64,000 bases of DNA, taken from assembly GCF_040869045.1 (NCBI RefSeq), contig NC_090321.1, positions 136,577,689-136,641,688 on the forward strand. The letters run 5' to 3'. Source of the DNA: Eurosta solidaginis. Its lineage: Eukaryota; Arthropoda; Insecta; Diptera; Tephritidae. The position numbers and the translations under genes were made by a program. Under the pieces are notes generated by a model, which saw only the letters and a program-made list of their open reading frames with translations, was not told where the DNA came from and searched no databases. Numbering within the stretch: the first letter of the stretch is position 1; every line of letters starts with the position of its first letter. Below are positions 21,091 through 31,451 of this stretch, piece by piece.

Positions 21091-22796
21091 TGTTGAAATT
21101 ATAGAATATAGTTGCAAGATTAAATAGTATTTCCTACAGAGAACATATTTGGACCGAATAAGATGTATGTCACGCATGAGACAAATATGCATATACTCGT
21201 AACTATACATAAGCAACCATTTATTATTACATACATGAAATCAAATGTAACGAAAGTCTTTTAGTCCTCATTAAATGTTTCAACAGTAAACAGGTGTTTT
21301 CTTTATTATACCGGACACTCGCGCAAATAGTCAGATTATTCTAAAAAGGGTTATGAGCCCAGGTCGCGCGTAAAGTTTAATAAAAGAAAATCGGTCATTT
21401 GAAAAGATAAAAATGAATTCGCATTACCAAATTGAGAATCTCGGGGACAATAATTATGACGTGTGGTGTATGCAAATGCGTAGCATACTCGTCAACACAG
21501 ATCAGTGGAGCATCGTAAATGAAATCTTAATATAATGAAGAAAATGCTCAATAATGGGATCAAAACGATCAAAAAGCGTAAGCAAACATAATTTTGTGTG
21601 TAAAACCAACACAATTGTCTAATATAAAAGCATGCAAAACCTCGGCAGAAGCATGGAAAAAGCTTCGCGACATTCACATGCCTAGTGGTCCATTGCAAAA
21701 AGTGTCTTTGTATAAAAAATTGTTGAATTGTGGTATGTCTGCAAATCAAAGTATGTCCAGCTATATTACTTCGTTTGTCGAAATAGTGGACATGCTGGCA
21801 GAAGTGAACATTTAGTTAAATGATGAGCTCAAAGTAATAATTCTTTTATCTAGTTTGCCGACTGCATACGAAAATTTTGTAGTGGCCATTGACACTCGCG
21901 ATGAGTTACCGAAGTTTAGTGCTTTGAAGGTGAAACTTCTCGAAGAAGGTGCAAGACGAGAGCAACAAGACGTGCGCGAAAATTCGGCGCAAGAAGTTTA
22001 TGCACGTGTAAAAGAAGCAAATACGATTACCAAAGAAAATGCAAAATCAAATACAAATTTCAAAGGAAAATGCTATAATTGCGGGGCACGAGGGCATACA
22101 GTGGTTCAGTGCAAAAGAAAGCCAAAACAAGCAAACGATCAAAGCTCCAAACAAAATACAAAAAATAATGAACTTTCATATACAGTATATACTGCAGCAG
22201 TGGGTGATAGAAGCAATAGATATAGTTGGTGCGTTGATAGTGGCGCGACTGCACCTATGTGCTATGACAAAAATATGTTTATTTCAATCGTTGACCGAAA
22301 GGAAAAAGTAATGTTGGCAGCAGAGAACTACATATATTCTCACGGTATAGGTAAAGACTGACGAAATAGATATAAAATTGCGAAACGTTCTATATGTACC
22401 ATCCCTCAAAATGAATTTTTATTCTGTGAATAAAGCTATGCAATGCAATCATACAGTGGGGTTCAAAAGGCATACTGCAGAAGTAAAAAATGCAAGTGGT
22501 TAGATTTTGATAAAAGCTAAGCTAGTAAATAATTTGTTTATTTTCAACTTGCAAACGCAAAATTCGTTATTTTCACGTGACAATGTAATGTGGCACAATC
22601 GATATGGCCACATAAATTATGCGAGCCTGAAAGATATATCTGAAAATGATCTAGTTCGTGGTATGGATGTAAAAGGTTCCATAATAAAAACAAACTGCGA
22701 TACGTGCAACAAAACTAAAATAAGTGCATTGAAATTTCCAAAGAAATTGGAAATTGAAACAAATGGAAAATTAGAGCTGATACATACAGACGTGGC
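21091..22796 (+). mobile_element. Copia-type LTR element, truncated
   Basis: A candidate LTR (21091 to about 21347, starting TGTTGAAATTATAG) precedes GGTTATGAGCCCAGG at 21349, which resembles the copia primer site matching initiator tRNA-Met. Gag, protease and the integrase entry domain follow. The element ends where a SINE begins at 22797; integrase core, RT and 3' LTR are missing. Confidence 0.8.
21412..22361 (+). pseudogene. Copia Gag and protease
   Basis: The start at 21412 gives MNSHYQIENLGDNNYDVW, typical of the UBN2-like copia Gag. After a frame break it continues with SAEAWKKLRDIHMPSGP, one in-frame stop at 21815, then SSLPTAYENFVVAID. The zinc knuckle CYNCGARGHTVVQC lies at about 22071-22115 and the protease active site WCVDSGATAPMC at about 22230-22265. 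The frame ends at 22361 before the rest of the protease. Confidence 0.85.
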
Positions 22797-22800
22797 GGCC
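22507..22800 (+). pseudogene. Copia integrase N-terminal (GAG-pre-integrase) domain
   Basis: WHNRYGHINYASLKDI followed by CDTCNKTKISALKFP gives the HHCC zinc-binding pattern of copia integrases. LELIHTDV, the start of the catalytic core, is cut immediately by the SINE. Confidence 0.85.
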
Positions 22801-23168
22801 ACCGTGGTGTGATGGTAGCGTGCTCCGCCTATCACACCGTATGCCCTGGGTTCAACTCCCGGGCAAAGCAACATCAAAATTTTAGAAATAAGATTTTTCA
22901 ATTAGAAGAAAATTTTTCTAAGCGGGGTCGCCCCTCGGCAGTGTCTGGCAAGCGCTCCGATTGTATTTCTGCCATGAAAAGCTCTCAGTGAAAACTCATC
23001 TGCCTTGCAGATGCCGTTCGGAGTCGGCATAAAACATGTAGGTCCCGTCCGGCCAATTTGTAGGGAAAAATCAAGAGGAGCACGACGCAAATTGGAAGAG
23101 AAGCTCGGCCTTAGATCTCTTCGGAGGTTATCGCGCCTTACATTTATTTATTTATTTTTTTTTTATAG
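22797..23168 (+). mobile_element. tRNA-derived SINE, + copy
   Basis: The head GGCCACCGTGGTGTGATGG is followed by an A-box-like TGGTAGCGTGC and a B box GGGTTCAACTCCC with the right spacing for a tRNA-derived RNA polymerase III promoter. The body has AGATGCCGTTCGGAGTCGGC and CTCTTCGGAGGTTATCGCGC, and the 3' end is an ATTT-rich tail. Two more copies are in this window. Confidence 0.8.
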
Positions 23169-23247
23169 TTCTCTTATGAAAAACAGGATTTTTTGAAATT
23201 TTTAAAGCACTCATGTTATCGCCTATTAAAATAACTGGATTTTCTGT

Positions 23248-23496
23248 AGGTCCCACATGTTTTATGCCGACTCCGAACGGCATCTGCAAGGCAGATGAGT
23301 TTTCACTGAGAGCTTTTCATGGCAGAAATACACCCGGAGCGCTTGCCAAACACTGCCGAGGTGCGACCCTGCTTAGAAAAATTTTCTTCTAATTTAAAAA
23401 TTTTATTTCTAAAATTTTGATGTTGCTTTTCCCGGGTGCGAACCCAGGGCACACGGTGTGGCAGGCGGAGCACGCTACCATCACATCACGGTGGCC
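23248..23496 (-). mobile_element. tRNA-derived SINE, minus copy, 3'-truncated
   Basis: Its reverse complement matches the + copy from the tRNA-like head (GGCCACCGTGATGTGATGG, B box GGGTTCGCACCCG) to the GTCGGCATAAAACATG body, where it ends. The pair faces tail to tail about 80 bp apart, making a long inverted repeat. Confidence 0.8.
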
Positions 23497-23640
23497 TTCT
23501 ACTACTGTCATATAAACTCTTTTTAATTGAAATTATTTTCTATTTTTTAGTTCGGTTTGCTATAAAAGCGTGTTTTTTTAGTTTTTCAATTTATTATTTA
23601 TTTTAAATTTTTTAGTTCAAGTAATTTTAAAAGTTTTAGT
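23497..23640. repeat. Foldback right arm, resumed
   Basis: TTCTACTACTGTCATATAAAC continues the palindrome arm interrupted at 21090 and ends with TTCGGTTTGCTATAAAAGCG. About 50 bases of arm present in the second copy (31750-31810) are missing here. Confidence 0.75.
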
Positions 23641-24580
23641 CGAGAGTGATGAAACCTCGAAACGCCAGCGTTCCGTGGATGAATGCAACCCCACGGCACC
23701 GAAAAGGGCCAAGACGCGGGGGGGGGCTGGACGCGGTCTTTCGCCGAAATTTCCAAGGATCGGCAGATCATTGGCATTATAGACGAGAGCAGCGAAGATG
23801 GCAGGATCCCGAAACAACAGTGGAAGTGGATCGAGGCCACGTTCGCTACGGTGGCCGTTTAGGTTAAAAAGACAACCCTGCTCCACCGCCATCTTACACC
23901 TATGCAGGGTGGTTCCAGGGCAATGTCAAGTTAATTGCCTGTGACGACGCCAGGTCGGTCAACCTCTATAGGGCCGCCGTCACGCTTATAGGGGTGGTAT
24001 ATCCGGGCGCGCCTCAAGGTATTGGCGGCGCATGATATCCCCTCACGACCAAGGGCTAGAGCCTGGGTTCCAGTGACGCCAACGGGCCCAGCTGACATCC
24101 TGAATCTGCTCCAGGAGTACAATCCGCCAAAGGTTTGGAAGTCAACCCGGATAAAGCCGAGCTTGTTCTCATCACGAGGAGGTACAAAGTACCAAATCTT
24201 ACACCGCCAAGAATTGGGGTTTACGTTCTTAGCGTTTAGCGATCAAGTCAAGTATTTGGGAGTCATTCTGGATAGAAAGCTATTATGGAGTGACCATATA
24301 GTGGAGCAATCCAAGAAGGCAGCATCAGAGCTGTTCACCTGCAAGAGGGCTATTGGCACCTCCTGGGGAATCTCCACTAAGGTTACCTACTGTATTTACA
24401 CAGCCCTTGTGCGCCCCATTCTTCTTTATGGTGCCTTGGTCTGGTGGCCTGCACTAGCTAAAAGTACCTATCTTAAAATGCTTCAAAAGGTGCAACGGAG
24501 TTCGGAGCTCTGCATTACCGGGGCTCTCGGCTCCACTCCAAATTCCGTTACATACATACATGGATACATAGATATATAGA
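23640..24580 (+). pseudogene. Fused LINE remnant: ORF1 (DUF4780-like) joined to RT C-terminus
   Basis: The first part encodes a basic start, then FAEISK-like and DESSEDGRIPKQQWKW, and ARAWVPVTPTGPADILNLLQ, the pattern of the DUF4780 region of ORF1 in several insect LINEs. It then passes directly to the RT thumb: VNPDKAELVLI, YLGVILDRKLLWSDHIVEQS, KVTYCIYTALVRPILLYGAL. Endonuclease and RT catalytic motifs are absent. The same junction occurs in the copy at 31950-32880, so both derive from one deleted progenitor. Frameshifts break all parts. Confidence 0.75.
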
Positions 24581-24589
24581 TAGATACAG

Positions 24590-26575
24590 GCCAAGCTAAT
24601 AAAAGCGTGTTAAAAAGGGCTCCAGTATGCTCTTTCGTAGATGTGCCATGCATCCATTTCTATCATTAATGAATGAATGCGTTTTTCGCATTATGTGCAA
24701 GGTTTTAAATCTATGGCCATTTTGGGTGGTCACAAGTTCAATTGACCTTATGTCCGTTAACCTTATGTGACCCCAACATCACATTATTTCATTGTCATCG
24801 AACCTTGATACGTGTGCAAATTTTCAATCAAACTTATACTAGGTTCAAACACACACCAAATTGGCAATTTATACTATTTGGGCAATTTTTTACGCAATTT
24901 CTCATATAATAAATTGTAATAATAAATTGCCAATTTAAAAAAAATTGCGTAATAAATTGTTTCAAACTGCAAATGCAACATTGTAAAGTGTGTTTATTGA
25001 GTATACTTAAACGTCAGTTACGCAGGGCTGAACTATATGGTTGGCTCATCTCATCAGCTGATTTTATGTCTTTCATTTCACTGGAGTAGGGATTGTCAAA
25101 AGAAGATGGCAAAATCAAAATGAAACCAAAACATTGAACACATTTTCTTACAACACACAAAAATTTCAAAGTTGTATGTTTTCATTCCAATTCATTCGCC
25201 TAATAATGTGCGTGTTCATTTTGACAGTCTGAACAAAGGTATGTTCTTGCTGTAGCGATGAGCCAACCAGCTATCAAATTACTATTGGGTAAGCTAAATC
25301 GAGTTGTATGAACAGCACTCAATTCAAATCGAAATTTCCTCAATTTATTTTTCTGTTTGAACATAGTATTATGGCCATTCAAAGTGGTAATAAGGCCAAT
25401 TGACCTTATGGCCGTTGACCTTATGTCACCACACCATCACATTAATGCATTGTCATCGGTCCTTGACACGTATGCAAAGTTTCAAATTAATCAGACTTCT
25501 AGAAACCGTTGAAAATTAAGCTAAAATCTGCCGTTACATAGATACAGGCAAAGCTAATAAAAGCGTGTTAAAAAAGGGCTCCAGAATGCTCTTTCGTAGA
25601 TATGCCATGAATCCACTTCTATCATTAATAAAGGAATCTATGGCCATTTGGGGTGGCCATAAGTTCACTTGACCTTATGTCCGTTAACCTTATGTCACCC
25701 CACCATCACATTATTGCATTGTCATCGAGCCTTGATACGTGTGCAAAGTTTCAATCAAACTTATGGCCATTCAAATTGGTAATAACGCCAATTGACCTTA
25801 TGGCCGTTGACCTTATGTCACCACACCATCACACTAATGCATTGTCATCGAGCCTTGATATGTGTGCAAAATTTCAATCAAACTTATGGCCATTCAAAGT
25901 GGTAATAAGGCCAATTGACCTTATGGCCGTTGACCTTATGTTACCACACCATCACATTAATGCATTGTCATCGGTCCTTGATACGTATGCAAAGTTTCAA
26001 ATTAATCAGAATCCTAGAAACCGGTGAAAATTAGGCTCAAGATTCCGTTACATACAGGCCAACCTAATAAAAGCGTGTTAATAAATGACTGCGTTTTTCG
26101 CATTATGTGCAAGGTTTCAAATCTATGGCCATTTGGGGTGGTCACAATTTCAATTGACCTTATGTTCCTTAACTTTTTTGTGACCCCACCATCACATTAT
26201 TGCATTGTCATCGAGCCTTGATACGTGTGGAAAGTTTCAATCAAACTTTTGGCCATTCAAAGTGGTAATAAGGCCCATTGACCTCATGGCCGTTGATCTT
26301 ATGTCACCACACCATCACATTAATGCATTGTCATCGAGCCTTGATATGTGTGCAAAGTTTCAATCAAACTTATGGCCATTCAAAGCGGTAATAAGGCCAA
26401 TTGACCTTATGGCCGTTGACCTTATGTCACCACACCATCACATTAATGCATATTCATCGGTCCTTGATTCGTATGCAAAGTTTCAAATTAATCAGACTTC
26501 TAGAAACCGGAGAAAATTAAGTTCAAAGATTCCGTTACATACAGGCCAACCTAATAAAAGCGTGTTAAAAAATAA
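24590..26575. repeat. Satellite of 123-bp units in higher-order blocks
   Basis: TTATGGCCATTCAAAGTGG recurs every 123 bp (25761, 25884 and others), with TTGACCTTATGGCCGTTGAC and CACCACACCATCACATTAAT. Groups of units are bounded by ACAGGCCAAGCTAATAAAAG, GCGTGTTAAAAAGGGCTCC and the hairpin AATGCGTTTTTCGCATT. 123 is a multiple of 3, so long frames appear by chance. Confidence 0.9.
24837..25368. mobile_element. Harbinger-type MITE in the satellite
   Basis: The ends TACTAGGTTCAAACA and TGTTTGAACATAGTA are inverted complements with one mismatch. TTA flanks both sides (24834-24836 and 25369-25371). Without it and one TTA the satellite unit reads through. A TTA/TAA duplication is the PIF/Harbinger signature. 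The 532 bp hold no gene. Confidence 0.85.
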
Positions 26576-27060
26576 GTTTGCATCAGAATAAAGAAAATAA
26601 AATGGAATAAAATTAAATAAAGTGAATTGGCATAACAAAATATAGTGCAACGGATTAAAAGAAAAATAAATTCAATGAAATAAAATGAAATGAAGTGAGA
26701 TGAAACTAACTAAAATGAAACGGAAAGAAGTGGAAAGAAACAGAAAAAAATTAACTGAAACAAAAAAATATGAAACTGTATATGAAATTAAACGAAATGA
26801 AATAGAATAAAGTGAATTGATATGGAAGATAAATAAAAAAAAATGAAACTATATGAAATGAAACAGAATGATATAAAATGACATGAATGTGGAAATGAAA
26901 AGAAATAAGACGAAATGATATGAAATGAAACGGAATGAAATTGACAAATATTTAAAAGATATGGAAATGAAAATAAAAAAATTAAATCAAGTAAAATAAA
27001 ATGGAGTGATACAAACTAAAATCAAATGGAATGAAATACAACGTAACGAATTTAAATTAA
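26576..27060. repeat. Low-complexity GAAAT-rich tract
   Basis: Degenerate units such as ATGAAATGAAAC and AAATGAAATG fill about 480 bp. The complementary TTTCATTTCATT composition forms the much longer tract at 60300-62150. Confidence 0.8.
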
Positions 27061-27344
27061 ATTTAGACAACTGCCAAATCTCGTTGTATAGATCCATTCC
27101 TTCATCGGCAACGTTTAGGCGCCGCTGTTATAACCATTCAGCCATCACAGCGGTTTTTTGTTTGTCTTCATTAATCCTACTTCTATTCTTGTTCGTGCCA
27201 ATTGATATTCACAACACTGCGACATCTGTTGCAGAATGGATGTGAAAATTGGACTTGTTTGATGGTAATGCTGCCATAGTATCATATTTTATTGACACTT
27301 TTTTCCCGTGCTCTGGGATGTATTAAAAATTTTTGTTGCTATAT

Positions 27345-27425
27345 CGGCCTACTGATTTGTAAGATCGCGGGTTCGAATCGAGCTCAAGGCCTAACAATAA
27401 TTTTTTATCATTATTATTGTTTACG
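27345..27425 (+). repeat. tRNA-related box repeat, + copy
   Basis: GATCGCGGGTTCGAATCGAG contains a B-box match and continues CTCAAGGCCTAACAATAATT. It is the same unit as at 9500 (inverted) and 43590. The young LTR element begins 10 bp further on. Confidence 0.55.
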
Positions 27426-27434
27426 GGTATATAT

Positions 27435-28081
27435 TGTTACGAATATTAGCAAAACTAAGGAGTGCTGCCATTTCCAGGCCGATTCTAAGCAGTGACGTGA
27501 ATTCAAATCAATAATTCAATCATTATGTATCTACATAAACGAATCAATACGAATAACATTCCGACGAGCAACATTTACATACAAGGCAGCGAGAGATGAG
27601 ATGTCACACACAGATGAATTTACTTATACGCTTATGTGTGTGCGGGAGACTGTAAACTACAAACTCACATATGTACATCTGAGAAGCGCTAAAAAGTAGA
27701 CAATTGTAAACAAGTAGAAACTATATGAGAACTATACACACACGAATATAGTTGGTAAGTTCCGGAAGTGGAAGAGCCTAGAAGTATGCAGCGTAAACTA
27801 TAAAAGCGGGGCAGGCGAGTAAGAAAGAATTCAGTTTGAGTTGAGCTATCAATCAGTTTGATTAAGCACGCGATCTGGCGGCCAATAGTAAAGTTTCATT
27901 TGAGTTATCAATCAGTTTGGTTATTAAGCCAGCGAGTAGCAAAGTATAAGTGTTATTGTGAAGTACTTTAATAAAGGCCATTTTTCCATTATTCAATATT
28001 GGAGTTATTTATTCAACAGTTTAGTGATTCGAACTTAGCAGAGGATTGCAAATAAGAGGATTTGCAAGTAAATTCGTTACA
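27435..28081 (+). repeat. 5' LTR
   Basis: 647 bp, TGTTAC...GTTACA. The differences from the 3' LTR are at the T/G near 27485, A/C near 27507, C/A near 27611, A/G near 27826 and A/C near 27965. Confidence 0.95.
27799..27836 (+). promoter_or_regulatory. LTR core promoter: TATA box and initiator
   Basis: TATAAAAG at 27799-27806 is followed by TCAGTT at 27831-27836, an arthropod initiator match about 30 bp downstream. AATAAA at 27970 could serve as the poly(A) signal in the 3' LTR copy. Function is inferred from spacing only. Confidence 0.65.
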
Positions 28082-28099
28082 ATTGGTGTCAGAAGAGGA
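28082..28099 (+). other. Primer-binding site
   Basis: TTGGTGTCAGAAGAGG lies one base inside the 5' LTR. TGGTGTCAGAAG matches the primer class complementary to tRNA-Leu as I recall it from insect gypsy-type elements. Confidence 0.75.
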
Positions 28100-28131
28100 A
28101 TTGTTGAATAAATTCCGAGGACAACAAGGAC

Positions 28132-28566
28132 ATGGTAAAGTTCAGTGAATTGAAGATCCAGCAACTAAAGAAGGAGTTGGAGAGCCGTGGATTGAATACA
28201 AGCGGCGTTAAACTTGAACTTCAGGCACGGCTACGAGAGGCAATGGAAGCAGAAGGAATTGATGTGGAAGAGTATGACTTTCATCTTGATGGCGAGGAAA
28301 TAACAGAAATGGAAGAAACACCGCAGACAATGGCGAACACAGACCTGAACATGATATTGGCTGTAATATCGTCACAAATGTCCGAAATGTCATCACAAAT
28401 ATCTACCAACATGTCATCACAATTGGAATCACAGGAGGCGCGCATTTCAGAAATGTCGACACAGATAACATCCAAGATGGAACTCAACTGGAAGAACAGA
28501 AGACATATATGGCATCACAATTGGAAGAACAGAAAACACACATGGCGTCACAAATTGCAGAACAAT
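28132..28566 (+). pseudogene. Gag N-terminus with SAP-like motif, frameshifted
   Basis: The ATG at 28132 starts MVKFSELKIQQLKKELESRG, then LNTSGVKLELQARLREA, a SAP-like pattern in residues about 5-40. An acidic linker and a coiled coil with SSQLESQEARI follow. Near 28479 one base appears to be missing; after it the natural continuation lies in the frame of the next entry. Without that single change Gag would be one reading frame with the 676-codon frame downstream. The frameshift could be a real lesion, a programmed shift or a sequencing error. Confidence 0.8.
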
Positions 28567-30539
28567 TAAAAGAACAAGAGGCACGCATAACATTACAGCT
28601 CGAAGCACAAGAAGAACGTATCTCAACAAAGCTGGAGGCACAGGAAAAAAAATTCGCATCGCAGCTGGAGGCTGTTAGTGAACGACAAAATAAAGTGGAG
28701 GCCGAGATGGATGCTTTGAAAGATCGGATTCAGGAGTTACAATTGAACCGTCCAATCACTTCAACGTCTACTCTGAAGGTAAAATCCCCAACGTTTGATG
28801 GTTCTGTTCCATTCCAGGTATTTAAGCTCCAATTTGAGAAGACGTCGACAGCGAACAACTGGAATGATGAAGATAAAGTTGCAGCTCTGTTCGTGGCATT
28901 GAAAGGGCCAGCAGCCGAAATCCTACAGACGATTCCCGAAGGAGAGCGGAACAACTATGAAGCATTGATGGCCGCTGTCGAGAGACGTTACGGAAGCGAG
29001 CATAGGAAACAGATATTCCAAATTGAGTTGCAAAACCGCTACCAAAAAGCAAATGAGACATTGCAGGAGTTTGCTTCAGATGTTGAAAGGTTGGCTCATC
29101 TCGCAAATGCGGACGCACCCGTGGAATACACTGAAAGGGTAAAGATTCAGAGCTTTATAAATGGCATACGAGATGTGGAAACGAAGCGGGCTACATATGC
29201 GAATCCAAAACTAACATTTGCTGAAACGGTATCGCATGCTCTGATACAGGAAACAGCGTCGCTTCTGTGTAAGCCAGTTTTCAAAGCACGCCGTGTGGAA
29301 GTAGAAAGGCCAGAGTGGGTAGAAACAATTTTGGAAGCACTGAAGCGATCTCAACAGAAGAATGCCGGAGTTATTAAATGTTTCAAGTGCGGCAACCCAG
29401 GTCACATTGCACGTCATTGCGATCTTGGTCCTAATAGTTCCAACAATGTGGGTGGCCATAAACGCAAAGCTGGAGGAGATGAGCAAGAGCGAGTAAGATG
29501 TAGAAAGCTAGATCCAGCTATTGAATGCCCTGTGATATCTGTGTCGCAAATTGGTAGAAAATCGAGCAGTCTTACCGTCAGAGGGAATGTGGATGGCAAA
29601 GAACGAGTACTGACTGTAGATACGGGCGCATCTCATTCCTTGATCCGATCTGACTTGGTCAACAGGAGAGTAAAACCGTTACCTGGAGCAAAGTTGCGTA
29701 CGGTCACTGGCGAGTATAACCAAGTCCAGGGAGAAGTAATATGTGAAGTCCTAATTGGGAAGGTCATGGTTCTACACAAATTCGTTGTGGCGGAGATCGT
29801 TGATGAAGTTATATTGGGAGTGGATTTCTTGGTTGACCATGACATCAAGATCGATATGCAGAGAAGGGTGATGCATTATGAGAACCAAGATGTGCCACTT
29901 AACTTCAGTTTGGAAAAAGGGTTCAGCAGTAAGCGAGTGCTGGTGGAGGAGATTCGACAGAGACCACGAAAGTCAAGGAAAGTAGATCGAGCAAAGGTTG
30001 ATGGATCGAATGTGCCAAATATAGCGAAATTAAAAGTACCTCCGAGGAAAAGACCGGCATCAACAAACCCTAATGGACGCACTAAAATGACTGAAAGAAT
30101 TTTTCAGAAAGAATGCAAGGATGGTTTCAAGCCAGCGCGCACTTTTGTTGGGAAACGTCGGAACGATACTGAGTATGTGAAGCCAATCCGTCAAGAACAA
30201 GCTCTACAAAGTAGTTCTTCATTGGCCAAGCAACAGAGTGCGAGAGAACGATCCAGAATAATGAGTAGTAAGATGGAACACAGGTACGACAGGGAAAATA
30301 ATTCGGAAGGTTTCCGGAATGGAGATTTGGTACTGTTAAACAACCCTCACCGGCGGAAAGGTGTTCCAGCCCAATTTCGGTGCAGTTGGGAAGGCCCGTA
30401 CAAAGTTGTGAAGAATATCAGTGATACCATCTACCGCATACAAACCACTGGGAAACCAAGGATTAGAAGGGTGGTACATTTGGAGATGCTAGCGGCGTTT
30501 AGATTGGGAGATTTGTCTGATCGGGACGATCAGACTTAG
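28509..30539 (+). CDS. Gag-protease-integrase C-terminal fusion frame
   Basis: A 676-codon open frame. Residues 1-75 are a coiled coil of 11-residue QLEAQExRI repeats. Residues 80-265 are capsid (TFDGSVPFQVFKLQFEK, RRYGSEHRKQIFQIELQNRY). The zinc knuckle CFKCGNPGHIARHC is at about 290-303 with all ligands. The aspartic protease is at about 345-450, with active site VDTGASHSLI and flap and ILGVDFL motifs. A basic linker then leads directly to an integrase tail (from about 590) with FRNGDLVLL and WEGPYKVVKNI, the GPY/F module. RT, RNase H and the integrase HHCC and DDE parts are missing, yet the frame is uninterrupted. It ends at 30539, 11 bp before the 3' LTR. Confidence 0.85.
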   Translation: MASQLEEQKTHMASQIAEQLKEQEARITLQLEAQEERISTKLEAQEKKFASQLEAVSERQNKVEAEMDALKDRIQELQLNRPITSTSTLKVKSPTFDGSVPFQVFKLQFEKTSTANNWNDEDKVAALFVALKGPAAEILQTIPEGERNNYEALMAAVERRYGSEHRKQIFQIELQNRYQKANETLQEFASDVERLAHLANADAPVEYTERVKIQSFINGIRDVETKRATYANPKLTFAETVSHALIQETASLLCKPVFKARRVEVERPEWVETILEALKRSQQKNAGVIKCFKCGNPGHIARHCDLGPNSSNNVGGHKRKAGGDEQERVRCRKLDPAIECPVISVSQIGRKSSSLTVRGNVDGKERVLTVDTGASHSLIRSDLVNRRVKPLPGAKLRTVTGEYNQVQGEVICEVLIGKVMVLHKFVVAEIVDEVILGVDFLVDHDIKIDMQRRVMHYENQDVPLNFSLEKGFSSKRVLVEEIRQRPRKSRKVDRAKVDGSNVPNIAKLKVPPRKRPASTNPNGRTKMTERIFQKECKDGFKPARTFVGKRRNDTEYVKPIRQEQALQSSSSLAKQQSARERSRIMSSKMEHRYDRENNSEGFRNGDLVLLNNPHRRKGVPAQFRCSWEGPYKVVKNISDTIYRIQTTGKPRIRRVVHLEMLAAFRLGDLSDRDDQT

Positions 30540-30550
30540 GTGGAGGGCAG

Positions 30551-31197
30551 TGTTACGAATATTAGCAAAACTAAGGAGTGCTGCCATTTCCAGGCCGATG
30601 CTAAGCAGTGACGTGAATTCACATCAATAATTCAATCATTATGTATCTACATAAACGAATCAATACGAATAACATTCCGACGAGCAACATTTACATACAA
30701 GGCAGCGAGAGATGAGATGTCACACAAAGATGAATTTACTTATACGCTTATGTGTGTGCGGGAGACTGTAAACTACAAACTCACATATGTACATCTGAGA
30801 AGCGCTAAAAAGTAGACAATTGTAAACAAGTAGAAACTATATGAGAACTATACACACACGAATATAGTTGGTAAGTTCCGGAAGTGGAAGAGCCTAGAAG
30901 TATGCAGCGTAAACTATAAAAGCGGGGCAGGCGAGTAAGAAGGAATTCAGTTTGAGTTGAGCTATCAATCAGTTTGATTAAGCACGCGATCTGGCGGCCA
31001 ATAGTAAAGTTTCATTTGAGTTATCAATCAGTTTGGTTATTAAGCCAGCGAGTAGCAAAGTATAAGTGTTATTGTGAAGTCCTTTAATAAAGGCCATTTT
31101 TCCATTATTCAATATTGGAGTTATTTATTCAACAGTTTAGTGATTCGAACTTAGCAGAGGATTGCAAATAAGAGGATTTGCAAGTAAATTCGTTACA
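30551..31197 (+). repeat. 3' LTR
   Basis: Same length as the 5' LTR and about 99 percent identical. It is preceded by the purine-rich AGGTGGAGGGCAG (30538-30550), the likely plus-strand primer tract. Confidence 0.95.
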
Positions 31198-31451
31198 ATA
31201 TGTTATAGGCAGCAAACGAGAGTCACGGAAAAAACAGGTGAAGCAATGATAGAAGCTTCTAGAATTTAAGGCAACAACGCTATATGAAGCAACGAATCTG
31301 TGACAGAACGTTACGAACGATACGATAGTGGAACAACGACGATCGGTAAACAAATTGTGTCAGCGAGAACGGGCAGGGGAAACTCCAACGAGTAGTGTGA
31401 CACAATTCGAAATCAACTGGAAAAACAAAATAAATAATAGTTTAAAAAAAC
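31198..31451. other. Noncoding spacer
   Basis: No gene. It contains an inverted repeat AATTGTGTCA / TGACACAATT about 40 bases apart (near 31350-31410). Confidence 0.5.

Larger units (their letters stand above)
20795..26575. mobile_element. Composite repeat copy 1: foldback, LINE remnant, satellite
   Basis: This is the same order of parts as at 31452-34290, enlarged by later insertions (copia, two SINEs, a MITE). The left edge has ACACGCTTTTATAGC and the right edge has CTAATAAAAGCGTGTTA, which are partly inverted complements. The biological type is unresolved. Confidence 0.6.
27435..31197 (+). mobile_element. Young non-autonomous LTR element (Gag-PR-IN tail)
   Basis: Two 647-bp LTRs (27435-28081 and 30551-31197) begin TGTTAC and end GTTACA. 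ATAT flanks both ends (27431-27434, 31198-31201). I count 5 differences between the LTRs. A primer site, a purine tract and a long open frame lie between. RT, RNase H and the integrase core are absent, so movement would need proteins from a relative. Confidence 0.95.

Noticed and set aside
22797..22870. True tRNA gene
   Set aside because: A and B boxes are present, but the segment continues into a repeat body found three times and does not close into a convincing cloverleaf. It is a SINE head.
25653..26591. Frames of repeated MAVDLMSPHHHINALSSSLD
   Set aside because: They are translations of the 123-bp satellite, whose period is a multiple of three. They start and stop with the array and show no gene structure.
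28208..29848. Several minus-strand frames opposite the Gag-protease gene
   Set aside because: They are shadows of the 676-codon + strand frame.
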